DNA of 64,000 nucleotides from Actinobacteria bacterium OV320 (GCA_001298545.1 LJCX01000030.1:682001-746000); one strand, 5' to 3'. Shown: positions 26,519-35,519, counted from the stretch's first letter. Notes: generated by a model from the sequence alone, not told the origin. Numbers and translations: made by a program.

Positions 26519-26707
26519 ATGTCCGACCACCTGATCGAGGCCCACGTCCGCTTCGACTCCCACCCCGCCCACACCAGCGCCGTGACTGCTACCCTCGCCG
26601 GCACCCACCACCGCGCCGCCCAGGCCCTCCTGGCCGCCCGCGGCTTCCAGAACCTCGATGAGCACACCATGGTCCTGGCCCGGATCGACCACGAAGAGTC
26701 TCAATGA
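26519..26707 (+). CDS. Short GF-module protein
   Basis: A protein of 62 aa from ATG 26519. It begins SDHLIEAHVRFDSHPAHT, similar to the start of the protein at 2471. It contains the first half of the recurring module (AAQALLAARGFQNLDEHTMV), then stops at DHEESQ. The second half and basic tail are absent, so it is either a minimal family member or a truncated remnant at the edge of the block. No clear ribosome-binding site. Confidence 0.45.
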   Translation: MSDHLIEAHVRFDSHPAHTSAVTATLAGTHHRAAQALLAARGFQNLDEHTMVLARIDHEESQ

Positions 26708-26870
26708 TCGAGTCAAGCCGCCTGCACGCGTTGAGGCTTCCGCAAAATTGGCTGGCGCCGCACCTCCCTGATGGGCCCAGGTCCGACTCCGGACGCCACT
26801 CGTAGCCGCGCTTACGGCCGGTCTCTCCGCGGCAATGAACTCGGCCAAAGGGCGTCTGAAAAGCCTGTCA

Positions 26871-26960
26871 GCGGGGCGGTGGCGAAACTTTCGGGGTCTG
26901 GGGTGTGCGGCTCGCGTACCCATCACTCAACGCATCTTTCTGATGCGAAGTCGGAGATCC
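26871..26960 (+). repeat. Diverged ~90-bp inverted repeat, left copy
   Basis: Matches the reverse complement of 30108-30198 over its whole length with a few single-base gaps. Shared blocks include AGCGGGGCGGTGG, ACTTTCGGGG, TGGGGTGTGCGG, GCGTACCC, ATCTTTCTGATGCG and GAGATC. By eye roughly four in five bases agree. The pair encloses the four-gene low-GC island. Confidence 0.75.
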
Positions 26961-27300
26961 TTCGCGGTGCCGGCGGTCAAGCCCGGTGGGCGACCAGCGA
27001 AGCACTCACGGAGATCCTCAACGCGTTGGCCTACTAGCTGCGGGCCGGCCGCGCCTGGACACTCTTGCCGCCATGATTTACCGCCGTGGCAAACGGTTTA
27101 CGGCGCTGGCAGAAGGATGGCGTGTGGGAGCGGATGCTGACGGCGCTGGTGAACACGAGCGGGGGCAGCTCGGCGGTGATCCCGCTCCCAGCGCTGCCAT
27201 TGTGGACAGCCAGAGTGTCCGGGCCAGTGAGCGCGGTGGCCTGCATGGTTACGACGGCGGCCACACAGGCAGCGGCATCAACTGCTTGAGCCCGGCCAGC
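26930..27300 (+). pseudogene. IS5-family transposase remnant
   Basis: Transposase motifs appear in different + frames: EALTEILNALAY, then a stop, LRAGRAWTLLPP; HDLPPWQTVY in a second frame; RRWQKDGVWERMLTAL in a third; and PSAAIVDSQSVRASERGG again shifted. The order and wording are those of IS5-family transposases (the W.R.W.KDG and IDSQSV segments). At least three frameshifts and two stops make it dead. Terminal inverted repeats could not be identified. It lies at the left margin of the low-GC island. Confidence 0.7.
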
Positions 27301-27339
27301 GACGGCGACGGCGACGGTGCTGTGGTGCATCGCGCTTGG

Positions 27340-28524
27340 TCACGCCGAACCAGACCGGCGCAAGCTGTTAAAAACATCCTTTACGGCCTGATACACGAAG
27401 GGGTCGAAGTTAATACCCCCCCTTCTTGGATTCGGCTTCCCGGTTAGCCCTCCAAGTCGCACCCATTCATGAACAGCACCGGCCACTAGCGGCGCGCAGC
27501 GTAGGATAGGCTCCACTCTACGGGGCTCAAACCCATTCCTGAAGAGATTTATTACCAGATTTCTCACCAGGACGACCAACCGTCTGACCCAATCATAAAC
27601 GCGTTCCATGCTCTCGGGTTCATCCGTATCCGCGACAGAGGCAGCCCACCCGGAATTAAGGGCGAGGAAGAGCAGAGGGGCAATCCACGTGTGGTCAATG
27701 CCCATTCCATCCCAAAGCGAGGTTAGCCCAACGCCATCGGCAGCCCACTCATCAGCTTGACGAGTAGGCATTTCATTGCCTAGAGACACGAATGGGCTCA
27801 ATGGTTTCGTCACACCTGTGTGCCCTAGGTAGATGTGACCGACCTCGTGGCCAGCAATGAATGTCACGGATGCCATCAGCAACAATTCCGCATCTTTCAA
27901 CGCGTGATTCCTGGGCCCGGAGAGGTTGGCTCGGGATTGGAAGAGCCGCTCCAAGAACTCCCTCGGACTCTCGGTTCCAGTTACCAAATTAAGGAACCGG
28001 GGTAGATCTCCCGCCGGGGCAACGAACGTGCGAGCAAAATGAGTGGTCAGGACTTTGAGGGTGTTCATCAAGCCCGCATGCATCCAGACAATCGATTCAT
28101 GCTCTACCACTTCGGGGCTTACTTCTGAATCACCGCCTGCATCTCCAGATACTAGGGGATCAACAACGGCTGAGCGTCGAGAAGAAGCGTAAGCGGTCAC
28201 AAGCTGTTGAGGCTCAGTCGCGACCGAGAATTCGACCGCTGGATACGAAAACCGGTCAGCCGACATGCCCTGCATTACGCGAATGTGCTTGTCGGCAAAG
28301 TAATAGAGTGGCAACAACTCTATGAGCTCATATCTTGACGGCGACCAGTCAGCCAACCTGCAAATGAACTCCACGTCAGCATCGTCACCCCAGAAACCCG
28401 AATCCCGCGCCCTTTCGAGCTGTGCCTCGAACAAGAAATCCGCCGGGTTGAGGCCAGCGTTTTCTATTGCCTCTCGATGTCGATTCTCAATCGTCTTCAG
28501 TCGACCTGTCGCGTTCTGCTGCAT
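27340..28524 (-). CDS. HEVGH metalloprotease-like protein
   Basis: A protein of 394 aa. ATG 28524 has GGGAGG six bases upstream, inside the end of the preceding gene. The zinc signature HEVGH (226-230) is preceded by a hydrophobic strand FIAG. It is followed ~28 residues later by ADEWAADGVG, supplying a third ligand (E259) as in gluzincin-type peptidases. The remainder, helical and of ordinary composition, has no recognised domain and no signal peptide, so it is probably cytoplasmic or associated with its three-TM neighbour. It is the last gene of a four-gene, lower-GC unit and could be a protease effector of an uncharacterised defence or toxin-like system (inference). Confidence 0.7.
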   Translation of the reverse strand: MQQNATGRLKTIENRHREAIENAGLNPADFLFEAQLERARDSGFWGDDADVEFICRLADWSPSRYELIELLPLYYFADKHIRVMQGMSADRFSYPAVEFSVATEPQQLVTAYASSRRSAVVDPLVSGDAGGDSEVSPEVVEHESIVWMHAGLMNTLKVLTTHFARTFVAPAGDLPRFLNLVTGTESPREFLERLFQSRANLSGPRNHALKDAELLLMASVTFIAGHEVGHIYLGHTGVTKPLSPFVSLGNEMPTRQADEWAADGVGLTSLWDGMGIDHTWIAPLLFLALNSGWAASVADTDEPESMERVYDWVRRLVVLVRNLVINLFRNGFEPRRVEPILRCAPLVAGAVHEWVRLGGLTGKPNPRRGGINFDPFVYQAVKDVFNSLRRSGSA

Positions 28525-28885
28525 CGATAACCTCCCGCAAGGCGCGTTCCACAGCACCTTGATCCGTTAGGGAAATGATGGTTGTTCCTCTTCCCTCCAC
28601 ACGGATCTCTATCCTGTTCGCCGGCTCGCGGGCACTCACCCTGCCGCGATCCTTAAACTTGTCATACAACCACTGCGAAATGACGTTGATCCCGACACCC
28701 GACACCAACGCGGGCAAATTTATTTCGATTAGCAAGTTTACCCATGATTGCGCACCGACCCCTCTCCCGACCTCTGTGCTCACGATTTTCGCGGGCACCC
28801 CGTCAGGCGGCTGTGAGTCGTTCGATCCATCGAAGGGACCTTTTACCTCGAGCGACAGCAATGATGCGTTTCGTTCTTCGCCCAT
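28487..28885 (-). CDS. Small unknown protein of the low-GC island
   Basis: A protein of 132 aa. A Ser/Asp-rich N-terminus precedes an amphipathic segment INLPALVSGVGINVISQWLY and a compact C-terminal part (RIEIRVEGRGTTIISLTDQG, then helix AVERALREVIDAAE). The layout (helix, DKFKDRG linker, short beta pair, final helix) resembles small effector-associated domains I have seen near bacterial conflict genes, but I cannot name it. It overlaps the metalloprotease gene by 38 bases, so the two are translationally coupled. Confidence 0.6.
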   Translation of the reverse strand: MGEERNASLLSLEVKGPFDGSNDSQPPDGVPAKIVSTEVGRGVGAQSWVNLLIEINLPALVSGVGINVISQWLYDKFKDRGRVSAREPANRIEIRVEGRGTTIISLTDQGAVERALREVIDAAERDRSTEDD

Positions 28886-28948
28886 GAGCAGATCTCCGTT
28901 CAGGCGTGAATCACTGGCAGGTCCAGTCCACCACGCTCATTCAACCAT

Positions 28949-29398
28949 CTACGCACTACGCTTTCCAATGCTACAGTCTTGAGATTGCTTCAAACTCGTA
29001 ATCTCTTTTTGGAGGTCACTCATCCTAGAGGTAAACTTGCAAATAAAGGCAATGGCCACACCGACAGCACCTACGAGGAGAACATAGAAGAGGAACAGCA
29101 ATGCCCTTACGGTACTAAACGGAAGGTCTGGGGACACATTGGAAACCACTTCTCCAAACGACGGCGAGAGGATGGCGACGAGTGCAACAACAACAGACAG
29201 GAGACACCACAGGCATCTTCGGTAAACCCGATATTTCTTTTTCCTGCCTTCGAGAACCCCATAGTCTTCCGACGACGCCTCTCCGGACAGCTTTACGTGC
29301 AAGGCCCAAAAAGCAGAGAACGCAGCAAGAGTAATAGCCAGCAACGTACTCAAAGCCCCAAACAATCCTCCGGTGATTTCCTTCTCAACGTCCACCAT
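28949..29398 (-). CDS. Three-TM membrane protein
   Basis: A protein of 149 aa with three hydrophobic segments: about 10-34 (LFGALSTLLAITLAAFSAFW), 61-82 (CLWCLLSVVVALVAILSP) and 98-123 (LLFLFYVLLVGAVGVAIAFI). A basic loop (GRKKKYRVYRR) lies between TM1 and TM2, and a coiled C-terminus (MSDLQKEITSLKQS) follows TM3. It overlaps the upstream gene by 14 bases. A membrane component next to a metalloprotease is reminiscent of membrane-acting abortive-infection systems; no family recognised. GC content is clearly below that of the flanking DNA. Confidence 0.65.
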   Translation of the reverse strand: MVDVEKEITGGLFGALSTLLAITLAAFSAFWALHVKLSGEASSEDYGVLEGRKKKYRVYRRCLWCLLSVVVALVAILSPSFGEVVSNVSPDLPFSTVRALLFLFYVLLVGAVGVAIAFICKFTSRMSDLQKEITSLKQSQDCSIGKRSA

Positions 29399-29957
29399 CA
29401 GCGCCTCGCGCGGTAATCTCTAGAACGCCGCACACATGTCGATATGCACCGTCAGGGAAGAGCCACACTGACCCTCGATATGAATTCTTAGGCGCAACCT
29501 GCCCTCCTCTTATAACCTCTTCCTGAAGCCACTTACGCACCAGGGTGGACGGAATACTGACTTCCCAGGCTGTCTTGCTTTTGCTGTACTTGGCACGCTC
29601 AAACGCTTCCCTTGCTGCCGCCACCAGCCCGCCCCTCAGTTCGACATCAAAGCGAGCAGCAGTTGTCTCGACTAGTCGCCTAGCCGACGAAACTGGGATC
29701 TTGAAAAGCGCGCAGACGACAACCTCCACTTCTTCCAGGCTGACACCCTTTAGGAGTAGAGACTTAACTCTGTGCTGGCGCTGTTCAGCGAGCGTCCTGG
29801 GTTCTTCTTTGCCGATCGCCTGATTAAGGGCCTCTACCGCAACGATCTCGGCAATAATCCTCGAAACTCTATCGGCATCTATTCCAGGACTGAGTACTTT
29901 TTGAAGTTGCTCCACCTGTTCCGGTGGAAAGTCTATGTCGATCCTCATAATCCTCAT
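29385..29957 (-). CDS. Unknown protein, first gene of the low-GC operon
   Basis: A protein of 190 aa from ATG 29957 (ATG 29948 is also possible; neither has a good ribosome-binding site, so a leaderless start is conceivable). It is soluble and helical at first (PPEQVEQLQKVLSPGIDADR). A helix-loop-helix-like middle follows (LLKGVSLEEVEVVVCALFKI), then VSIPSTLVRKWLQEEVIRGG and SVWLFPDGAYRHVCGVLEI. The SIPSTLVRKWL segment could be a DNA-contacting helix and the last strands a sensor, so it may regulate the unit. I do not recognise it. Confidence 0.6.
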   Translation of the reverse strand: MRIMRIDIDFPPEQVEQLQKVLSPGIDADRVSRIIAEIVAVEALNQAIGKEEPRTLAEQRQHRVKSLLLKGVSLEEVEVVVCALFKIPVSSARRLVETTAARFDVELRGGLVAAAREAFERAKYSKSKTAWEVSIPSTLVRKWLQEEVIRGGQVAPKNSYRGSVWLFPDGAYRHVCGVLEITARGADGGR

Positions 29958-30107
29958 TGAACGGGCAAGCTTCAGCTAGCGCATATTCTGCTTAGGCCAA
30001 ATGGGTGAATACGGCGATCGGTCAACTATCTCCAAGATCAAAGAATGGAGTGAGGTGGAAACAGGGAGGCTGCGCCCCGTCTGTGAAGCCTGCTGGCGAT
30101 CAGCAGG

Positions 30108-30198
30108 GATCTCTCAGTCCGCATCAGAAAGATCCGTCGAGAAACGGGTACGCAACCCGCACACCCCAAGGCCCCGAAAGTTCGCCCACCGCCCCGCT
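30108..30198 (-). repeat. Diverged ~90-bp inverted repeat, right copy
   Basis: Reverse-complement partner of 26871-26960, on the opposite side of the low-GC island. It lies in the otherwise gene-poor stretch 29958-30770, which also contains one possible small membrane-protein frame and one terminator hairpin. Confidence 0.75.
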
Positions 30199-30256
30199 AC
30201 CAGGAATGCCCCTGACGAGGGCTGGGCACACGGCGCGAACTCGTGGCCTAGGGTCG

Positions 30257-30369
30257 TGATCATCGTGACAATCACGGTGATCGTGACGGCGTGCGCCGGG
30301 CCGAGTGCTGACTGGATCGTGGCTACCGCAGCTCTGCTTACTGCAGGGGCGGCGCCTAGCCAGCGGTAG
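30257..30369 (+). CDS. Possible small membrane peptide
   Basis: A GTG at 30257 could open about 36 codons: VIIVTITVIVTACAGPSADW, then IVATAALLTAGAAPSQR. One hydrophobic stretch resembles short membrane peptides encoded near Streptomyces transfer genes. A hairpin six bases beyond the stop supports transcription through here, but no clear ribosome-binding site is visible and the frame is short. Confidence 0.35.
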
Positions 30370-30374
30370 ATACT

Positions 30375-30410
30375 GCAGGGTGCCCCGCGACACCGAGGGG
30401 CGCACCCTGC
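30375..30410. terminator. Hairpin terminator
   Basis: Stem GCAGGGTG..CCCC pairing with GGGG..CACCCTGC (a two-base bulge on the right arm) around a ten-base loop. It lies immediately after the possible small membrane-peptide frame. The 360 bases from here to 30770 contain nothing I can support as coding. Confidence 0.55.
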
Positions 30411-30770
30411 TATCTGCTTGCCTCAACGGGTGACAAGCCAACAAAGAACTTGATCACGAAACCGGCGGGACAGGGGTGAACGCCCGGTTGTCACGCAGAA
30501 ACCCTTCCGCAAGGTGCCGATGGTGCGGCGATCTGCCCCCACCCCGATGGAGTGACGGCGCTCCGGCTGCGCTCGCGGTGTTTGACACCGAGGCCCCACA
30601 TGAGCTGGAGTAGGGCCACCTGGCCCCTGGAAGCGGCCAGCTCCGAGTGCCGTTGAACCGACCCTGGCACTGCCGGACAACCCTCTCCAACGATCTCAAG
30701 ATCAACCACTTCATCGAACGCTTTCATGAGCCTTCTGTGCCAGGTCGGGGCACGCACCAGAAGGAGCATG

Positions 30771-32672
30771 ATGTTGATCGAGGAGCAAGTCGCCGCCGCC
30801 AGGCAGCAGCTGACAGGAGAATCCCTGCGTGCCGTACGGCTGCGCGTCAAGGAACTGCCTAGTTGGCGGTCGCTCGTTCCGAGCGGCACGGACACTCAAC
30901 TACTCCTGGAATCAATCCTGTTGCAGTACATCGGCAACCCGCAGCTCTCTAGCCGCTTCCCGCTCGGGATCGCCGAAGTCGTTCCCGCATCGAGCCGCCT
31001 GGACGTCCGCTTCGAGCACTCCGCCTTGGTGCGCCCCGCCCTGGAGATGCTCCCCTACCGTGAGCGGGGCGAGCGGACGGTTCACGGCGCTCCCGGGCTG
31101 TGGGCCCGTGCGGTCGGCAACAGCATCGAGATCGCGTTCGCACGTCACCCTGCCGCAGGCGTCATCGCTCTCACCACACTGGAGCGGTCCGACGATGTCG
31201 AAGGACTCCTCTCCGCATACGAAGCGTCCCTTTCGGCGCAGCGGCGTGTGCCCCTGTGGACCGTTGACCCCGGCACCCTTCCGCCCGAGAAGCTCAGCAC
31301 CGGCGGCCGACGCCGCAAGCCCCAGCCCCGTACGATCATCGACGACCACCGCCCGGCGGTCGCGCTGCCCAGCGCCGTGCTACGCCGAATCCGGCTATGG
31401 GACCGGCTGGCCGGCCACGTAGGTCTGAAGGTGTCAACCGCGACTGCGGACCACGGCCTGGACTGGCACATCGTGCGCGAGGTCCGCCAGGGCATCTCCC
31501 TTCATGACGACCGGCTCGCCGCGATCCTCAGCGACCCCGTGGCCGGACCGGGCCTGGTCACCAACGAGGAAGGCCACCACTGTGATGACGATCGCTGTGT
31601 CATGGCATTCACCGCGCCGGCCGACCTCACGAGCGGCTGGCGCGGCGTCCTGCGGGTGGAAACCGCTGCAGCGAACGTCCCGGTACCGCCTGTGCCGCAG
31701 AGGCCACGCCATTTCACCGCACTCGACGAGACCGCGTTCCCCAGCCACGGCGGCGTCCCTCGCAACTCACCCTCCGACCGCCACTGTTCTCAACGCGCCC
31801 GGGGCGCCGACGGCAACGAGCCGGCGGCGGGCCGGTCCACCCAGTTGCTCGCTCCTCGACTCAGCAGAAGCCAGTGGGAACTGACGGGGATGGCCATGAA
31901 AATCGGTGCGGCGTGGGCCTTGGACGGCTACGCGGTCCTCGTCGTGACCCACTCCTTCGACGCCGACCGTGAGGTGCGCCGCCTGTACGACCATGACGTG
32001 TTCGGATGGTCCATTCCGGACCGTCCGGCCATTGTTCCGTCCCTGCCCTGGCGCCGCGGCAGGCTGGTTCCCGGCAGCGGTGCGCTCTTCACCCACACGG
32101 TGTGCGGTTCCCGTGCGGACGTGGGCGCCCTGCTCCAGCAGGCACGCGTGCATTTCGACTGGACCATCTTCGTGGACTGCAACGACAACCTCGGTATGGG
32201 CCCCTACATCGAGCGATCCGTGGACACCCACTTCGTCCTGGTCGATTCCTCCGGGTACTCCGAGAGCTTTGTGACCGCGCAAGCACGCAACGGCGTCGCC
32301 GAGCACCATGAAGTGGCCGTCACCCCAGCCGCATCGGCCATGGCTTGGCGCCAGCAATACCTCACAGGGATTCCTCTGGACCGTGTCCCCATTTCCGGCC
32401 TGGTTCTTCGACAGTCTTCCCCCCACGCCAACAGCACCCCGTCATCGGGCTTCACCGCACAGGTGGATGCCGAACTTGCGCGGTTCGGGATCCCGGTTCT
32501 AACCCGCCTGCCCGAAGATCCTCACGTTGCCCTAGGAGACCCGTCTCCCACCGTGCTGGACGCAGTCGACGACGCCTCCCGGGCGGCGTACGTAAAGGCG
32601 TGCACGCCGATTCGCCTCGCCCTGCGGGCGGCTGAACCGTGCTTGATCCCGTCGGCGGATCCCTGGAGTTAG
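30771..32672 (+). CDS. Paralogue 1 of a three-gene family; ParA-like C-terminal part
   Basis: A protein of 633 aa; ATG 30771 (or 30768) follows AAGGAG. The N-terminal domain (~30-135) is shared with the next two genes: LLLESILLQYIGNPQL, SSRFPLGIAEVVPASSRLDV, ALEMLPYRER and VHGAPGLWARAV. The C-terminal half has alternating strands and helices (YAVLVVTHSFDADREV, WTIFVDCNDNLGMGPYIERS, THFVLVDSSGYSESF, FGIPVLTRLPEDPHVA). These recall SIMIBI/ParA NTPases but show no Walker A lysine loop. It is either a degenerate ParA-like protein or an unrelated Rossmann fold. Function unknown. Confidence 0.65.
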   Translation: MLIEEQVAAARQQLTGESLRAVRLRVKELPSWRSLVPSGTDTQLLLESILLQYIGNPQLSSRFPLGIAEVVPASSRLDVRFEHSALVRPALEMLPYRERGERTVHGAPGLWARAVGNSIEIAFARHPAAGVIALTTLERSDDVEGLLSAYEASLSAQRRVPLWTVDPGTLPPEKLSTGGRRRKPQPRTIIDDHRPAVALPSAVLRRIRLWDRLAGHVGLKVSTATADHGLDWHIVREVRQGISLHDDRLAAILSDPVAGPGLVTNEEGHHCDDDRCVMAFTAPADLTSGWRGVLRVETAAANVPVPPVPQRPRHFTALDETAFPSHGGVPRNSPSDRHCSQRARGADGNEPAAGRSTQLLAPRLSRSQWELTGMAMKIGAAWALDGYAVLVVTHSFDADREVRRLYDHDVFGWSIPDRPAIVPSLPWRRGRLVPGSGALFTHTVCGSRADVGALLQQARVHFDWTIFVDCNDNLGMGPYIERSVDTHFVLVDSSGYSESFVTAQARNGVAEHHEVAVTPAASAMAWRQQYLTGIPLDRVPISGLVLRQSSPHANSTPSSGFTAQVDAELARFGIPVLTRLPEDPHVALGDPSPTVLDAVDDASRAAYVKACTPIRLALRAAEPCLIPSADPWS

Positions 32673-33143
32673 GCCCAGGTCGCCCTCGCCTCTTGCGTCG
32701 CGAGCGTGACGTGTGACTCCGTCCACTGAACCTCGCGGCGCAACAATCCCACCCACCACATTCATCTGACGGCCGGCGGCAGCGTGATCGAGGGCGCAGT
32801 CTATGTACCTGCCGACCTCGCACACGCCCCGACGGACCGGCAGTTCACCAACGCCCCTGGGACACCCGGGCGGTTGAGGCGCTCACATGGTGGCAACGCC
32901 AGAGTGTGTCGACCCAGGGGGGTTTCTTCCCCCTTTCGGGTGGCTGTGGGGTCGGAAGTCCGCCGGGTTGCCTACCCTGGGCCGACACGCGATCTACGGT
33001 GCGTCTGCGGCGTGACCACCGCTCCCCGGAGACCCTTTCGGCCCTGTTCCTCCACGCTCGGGTGAACCGGTCATCCAACGAATTACACGCATCCCACCGG
33101 ATCTCGATTCCGTACGTCCTGGGCCGAGACGTGCTGGAGACCC

Positions 33144-34172
33144 ATGCGCGCACAGCACCAAGACGTTTCCCTGCTCCGACGGCTCTACACGGGCGAAAGC
33201 GTCCAGCAGGCCCGTCGGGCAGTCGATGGCCTGCAGAACAGCCAGACCGCCATTCCAGAGACCGCCTCGCCAGCCCAGCAGTTCCTCGAAGCCCGCGTCC
33301 TGGTCGGGCTCCTGGAGTTCCGCAACCTCTACACCCGCTTCCCCCTGGGAATCAGCGCGGTCCAGCCCCGGCCCGATGTCATCGGGCTCGGCATCGAGAG
33401 TGAAGAGCGAGCGGCTGAAATCCTCTTCAACCTCTTGCCCTCCTATGTCCCTGCCCACAACGAGGTGCATGGCGTACCCGGCCTTCGCATCACCCGACGG
33501 CATCAAACCGCGATCGAACTGCAGGTTCTGGGCGAGTCCGCCCGCCTGCGGCTGACCGGGCTGCCGTCCACTCTCTGGCGAAGCGCCGAAGAACGAGCAC
33601 TCTCCAACTGGGTCGACGCGGAGAGCATGCACCTGTGCTGGCGTTCCTCGCCGCGCGCCTGGACCGCGGAAGAGCGGGAACACCACGCTCGGTGGGAGAA
33701 CCCCGATGACCAGTACGTGCAGGTGAAGCGGCGTGGAGCTTGGCTGGGCAGCGGCCTACTCCGGCGGGCCGCGCTCCTGCACACCGTCGCGAACACATTC
33801 ATGGCCGACGGACACCACTCCGCGGCCTTCGGTATGGCACGCCTGGTCCTGCAGTCCTCCCACGCCCGGGCACAGGGGCCGGGACCGCACAACGTCGTGG
33901 CGGCCCTGCTGGACCCCGTATGCGGCCTGCCCCTCGAACTTAAGAGGTACCGCGGCGACACGGACGAAAACTACGGCAGCGACCAGCAGTTCGTCCTCGA
34001 AGACGCCGGCAAGACGGCCGTGCTCGATCTCCGGGCCGCGGTGGAGCGGCCTCCCTCCCTCCTTGCGCCCGAACTCTGGCAGGCCATCGTGCGCCGCATG
34101 CCCCGCTCGGGGTTCACGAGCGGCCTGTCCCCGAGCGTCCTCGCCGGCTTCTGCAGCCTCGGCGCCGCGTAA
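33144..34172 (+). CDS. Paralogue 2 of the three-gene family
   Basis: A protein of 342 aa from ATG 33144. The N-terminal ~130 residues match its neighbours: QFLEARVLVGLLEFRNLYTR, FPLGISAVQPRPDVIGLGIE, ILFNLLPSY, VHGVPGLRITRR. The rest (SAEERALSNWVDAESMHLCW, AWLGSGLLRRAALLHTVANT) resembles part of paralogue 3 (ASGLLRRAPLMRTIG). It ends before an 18-bp terminator stem. The 470 bases before it (32673-33143) contain only a short frame reading VIEGAVYVPADLAHAPTD, too isolated to call. No catalytic motif seen. Confidence 0.65.
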   Translation: MRAQHQDVSLLRRLYTGESVQQARRAVDGLQNSQTAIPETASPAQQFLEARVLVGLLEFRNLYTRFPLGISAVQPRPDVIGLGIESEERAAEILFNLLPSYVPAHNEVHGVPGLRITRRHQTAIELQVLGESARLRLTGLPSTLWRSAEERALSNWVDAESMHLCWRSSPRAWTAEEREHHARWENPDDQYVQVKRRGAWLGSGLLRRAALLHTVANTFMADGHHSAAFGMARLVLQSSHARAQGPGPHNVVAALLDPVCGLPLELKRYRGDTDENYGSDQQFVLEDAGKTAVLDLRAAVERPPSLLAPELWQAIVRRMPRSGFTSGLSPSVLAGFCSLGAA

Positions 34173-34185
34173 GAACACGCCGCCC

Positions 34186-34224
34186 CGCCGACGGCCCAGC
34201 GCGAGCCGCGCTGGGCCGTCGGCG
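34186..34224. terminator. 18-bp perfect terminator stem
   Basis: CGCCGACGGCCCAGCGCG pairs perfectly with its complement across the three-base loop AGC. It starts 13 bases after the stop of paralogue 2. It is strong enough to end transcription in either direction. Confidence 0.8.
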
Positions 34225-34448
34225 TGAAATGTCCACCGCCTCGCTCCCGAGGACAGGGCTAGGTAGCTGCCGTATGCATAGGGTGCGTCGCACGGGCCTG
34301 GCGAGGCCCGACGTACGGTGCGCCCACCCGACAGGGTGTGCCGAGAGGAGCCAACTCGGCTGGCGTCGCGTCTCAGTACGGATTCGTGTACCGCGGAGGA
34401 CAGCCGCGCATCCTGGGTCGGGACAGGCAACGCGGCGGAAAGCCTTCC

Positions 34449-35519
34449 GTGAAGAGCACCCGTGTGGAACGACGCGCCCAAAAGCTCCACCTGGCGACCG
34501 GGATGGGCTGGACCGACGCGCTCAAGCGCGTGAAGTCCCTCCCACCCGCATCGCCATTGATCCCCGAGGCGCAGCCAAGTCAGGCCGTCCTTGAGAGCTA
34601 CATCCTTTCGGGCCACGCCTGGCCGCTGATCGACACCCGCAACCCGTGGGGCATTCGATCCGCTGACCCCCGCCCCGACAGCCTGACCCTGACCTTCGAA
34701 AACGACGTCACCCAATCCCTCGCCTCGGAATCCATGGCCAGGGAACTGATCCGCAATCTCGTCCCCTGCTTCGACGAACACGGCGAGGTACGCGGCATCC
34801 CGGGAGCCCGCTTCACCGCCAACACCGACGGCATCCAGATCCGACGCCTCGGCATGCCCGGCTCGATCACGGTCCTGGGCATTCCCGCCGAAGACTGGCT
34901 CGCCGCCCTACCCCTTCAGCGAGAAGAGAACGCGGCGGACGGGAGGCACTACTGTCATGAGCCGAGCCCTCATCGGTGGCACCGCAGCGAAGCGGCCTTC
35001 CGTGAACCAGCTACCAGCACCGTCCTGGGCCGACACCACCACCGCAAGAGGCCCTCAGCCTGGCTCGCCAGCGGCTTGCTGCGCCGCGCGCCGCTGATGC
35101 GGACCATCGGCCTACCTCTAAGCACCACGGCGTGGACCAACCTCACCGAAGACGGCGGCTCGGAATGGATCATCGAGTACATCAACGAGCCTCTCGCGGA
35201 CACTCTCTGCTACCACGAGGGCTTCACCAACCTGCTGACCGACCCGGACTGCGGCCTGCCGCTCGCCGGGACAGAACTGGACTGCTGCTGCGGTCTGCCG
35301 CCCGAGTCGTACTGGGGCTGCCGGTTCTACGCTCGAAGCGGCACCGGTCAGCCCGGCGCACTCCAAGTCCGCTTCTCCCGCAGATCTGGCGACCGGGCGC
35401 ACTTCTACAAGACCAACCCGACGGAGTACGAGAAGCGCCGGCAGCTCTACCAGCCGGTCCCTGCCCACCTCAGCCGCAGGCACGCCGAACCGATGCATAA
35501 CCGCCATCAAAACGGGTGA
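34449..35519 (+). CDS. Paralogue 3 of the three-gene family
   Basis: A protein of 356 aa. GTG 34449 follows GGAAAG and gives an N-terminus RAQKLHLATGMGWTDALKRV, a helix pair common in Streptomyces hypothetical proteins. Then comes the shared domain: AVLESYILSGHAWPLID, NPWGIRSADPRPDSLTLTFE, RNLVPCFDEHGEVRGIPGAR. The C-terminal half has several cysteines (LDCCCGLPPESYWGC) and ends in a basic His-rich stretch. An extension to 34338 is open but unlike the paralogues. A 15-bp hairpin follows. Confidence 0.65.
   Translation: MKSTRVERRAQKLHLATGMGWTDALKRVKSLPPASPLIPEAQPSQAVLESYILSGHAWPLIDTRNPWGIRSADPRPDSLTLTFENDVTQSLASESMARELIRNLVPCFDEHGEVRGIPGARFTANTDGIQIRRLGMPGSITVLGIPAEDWLAALPLQREENAADGRHYCHEPSPHRWHRSEAAFREPATSTVLGRHHHRKRPSAWLASGLLRRAPLMRTIGLPLSTTAWTNLTEDGGSEWIIEYINEPLADTLCYHEGFTNLLTDPDCGLPLAGTELDCCCGLPPESYWGCRFYARSGTGQPGALQVRFSRRSGDRAHFYKTNPTEYEKRRQLYQPVPAHLSRRHAEPMHNRHQNG

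Noticed and set aside
30491..30895. - strand frames before paralogue 1
   Set aside because: They overlap the ribosome-binding site and start of a well-supported + strand gene and have no coding bias or motif.
32784..33065. Short + strand frame reading VIEGAVYVPADLAHAPTD
   Set aside because: Only the first ~30 codons look coding, there is no ribosome-binding site and no homologue I recognise. It may be a relic.
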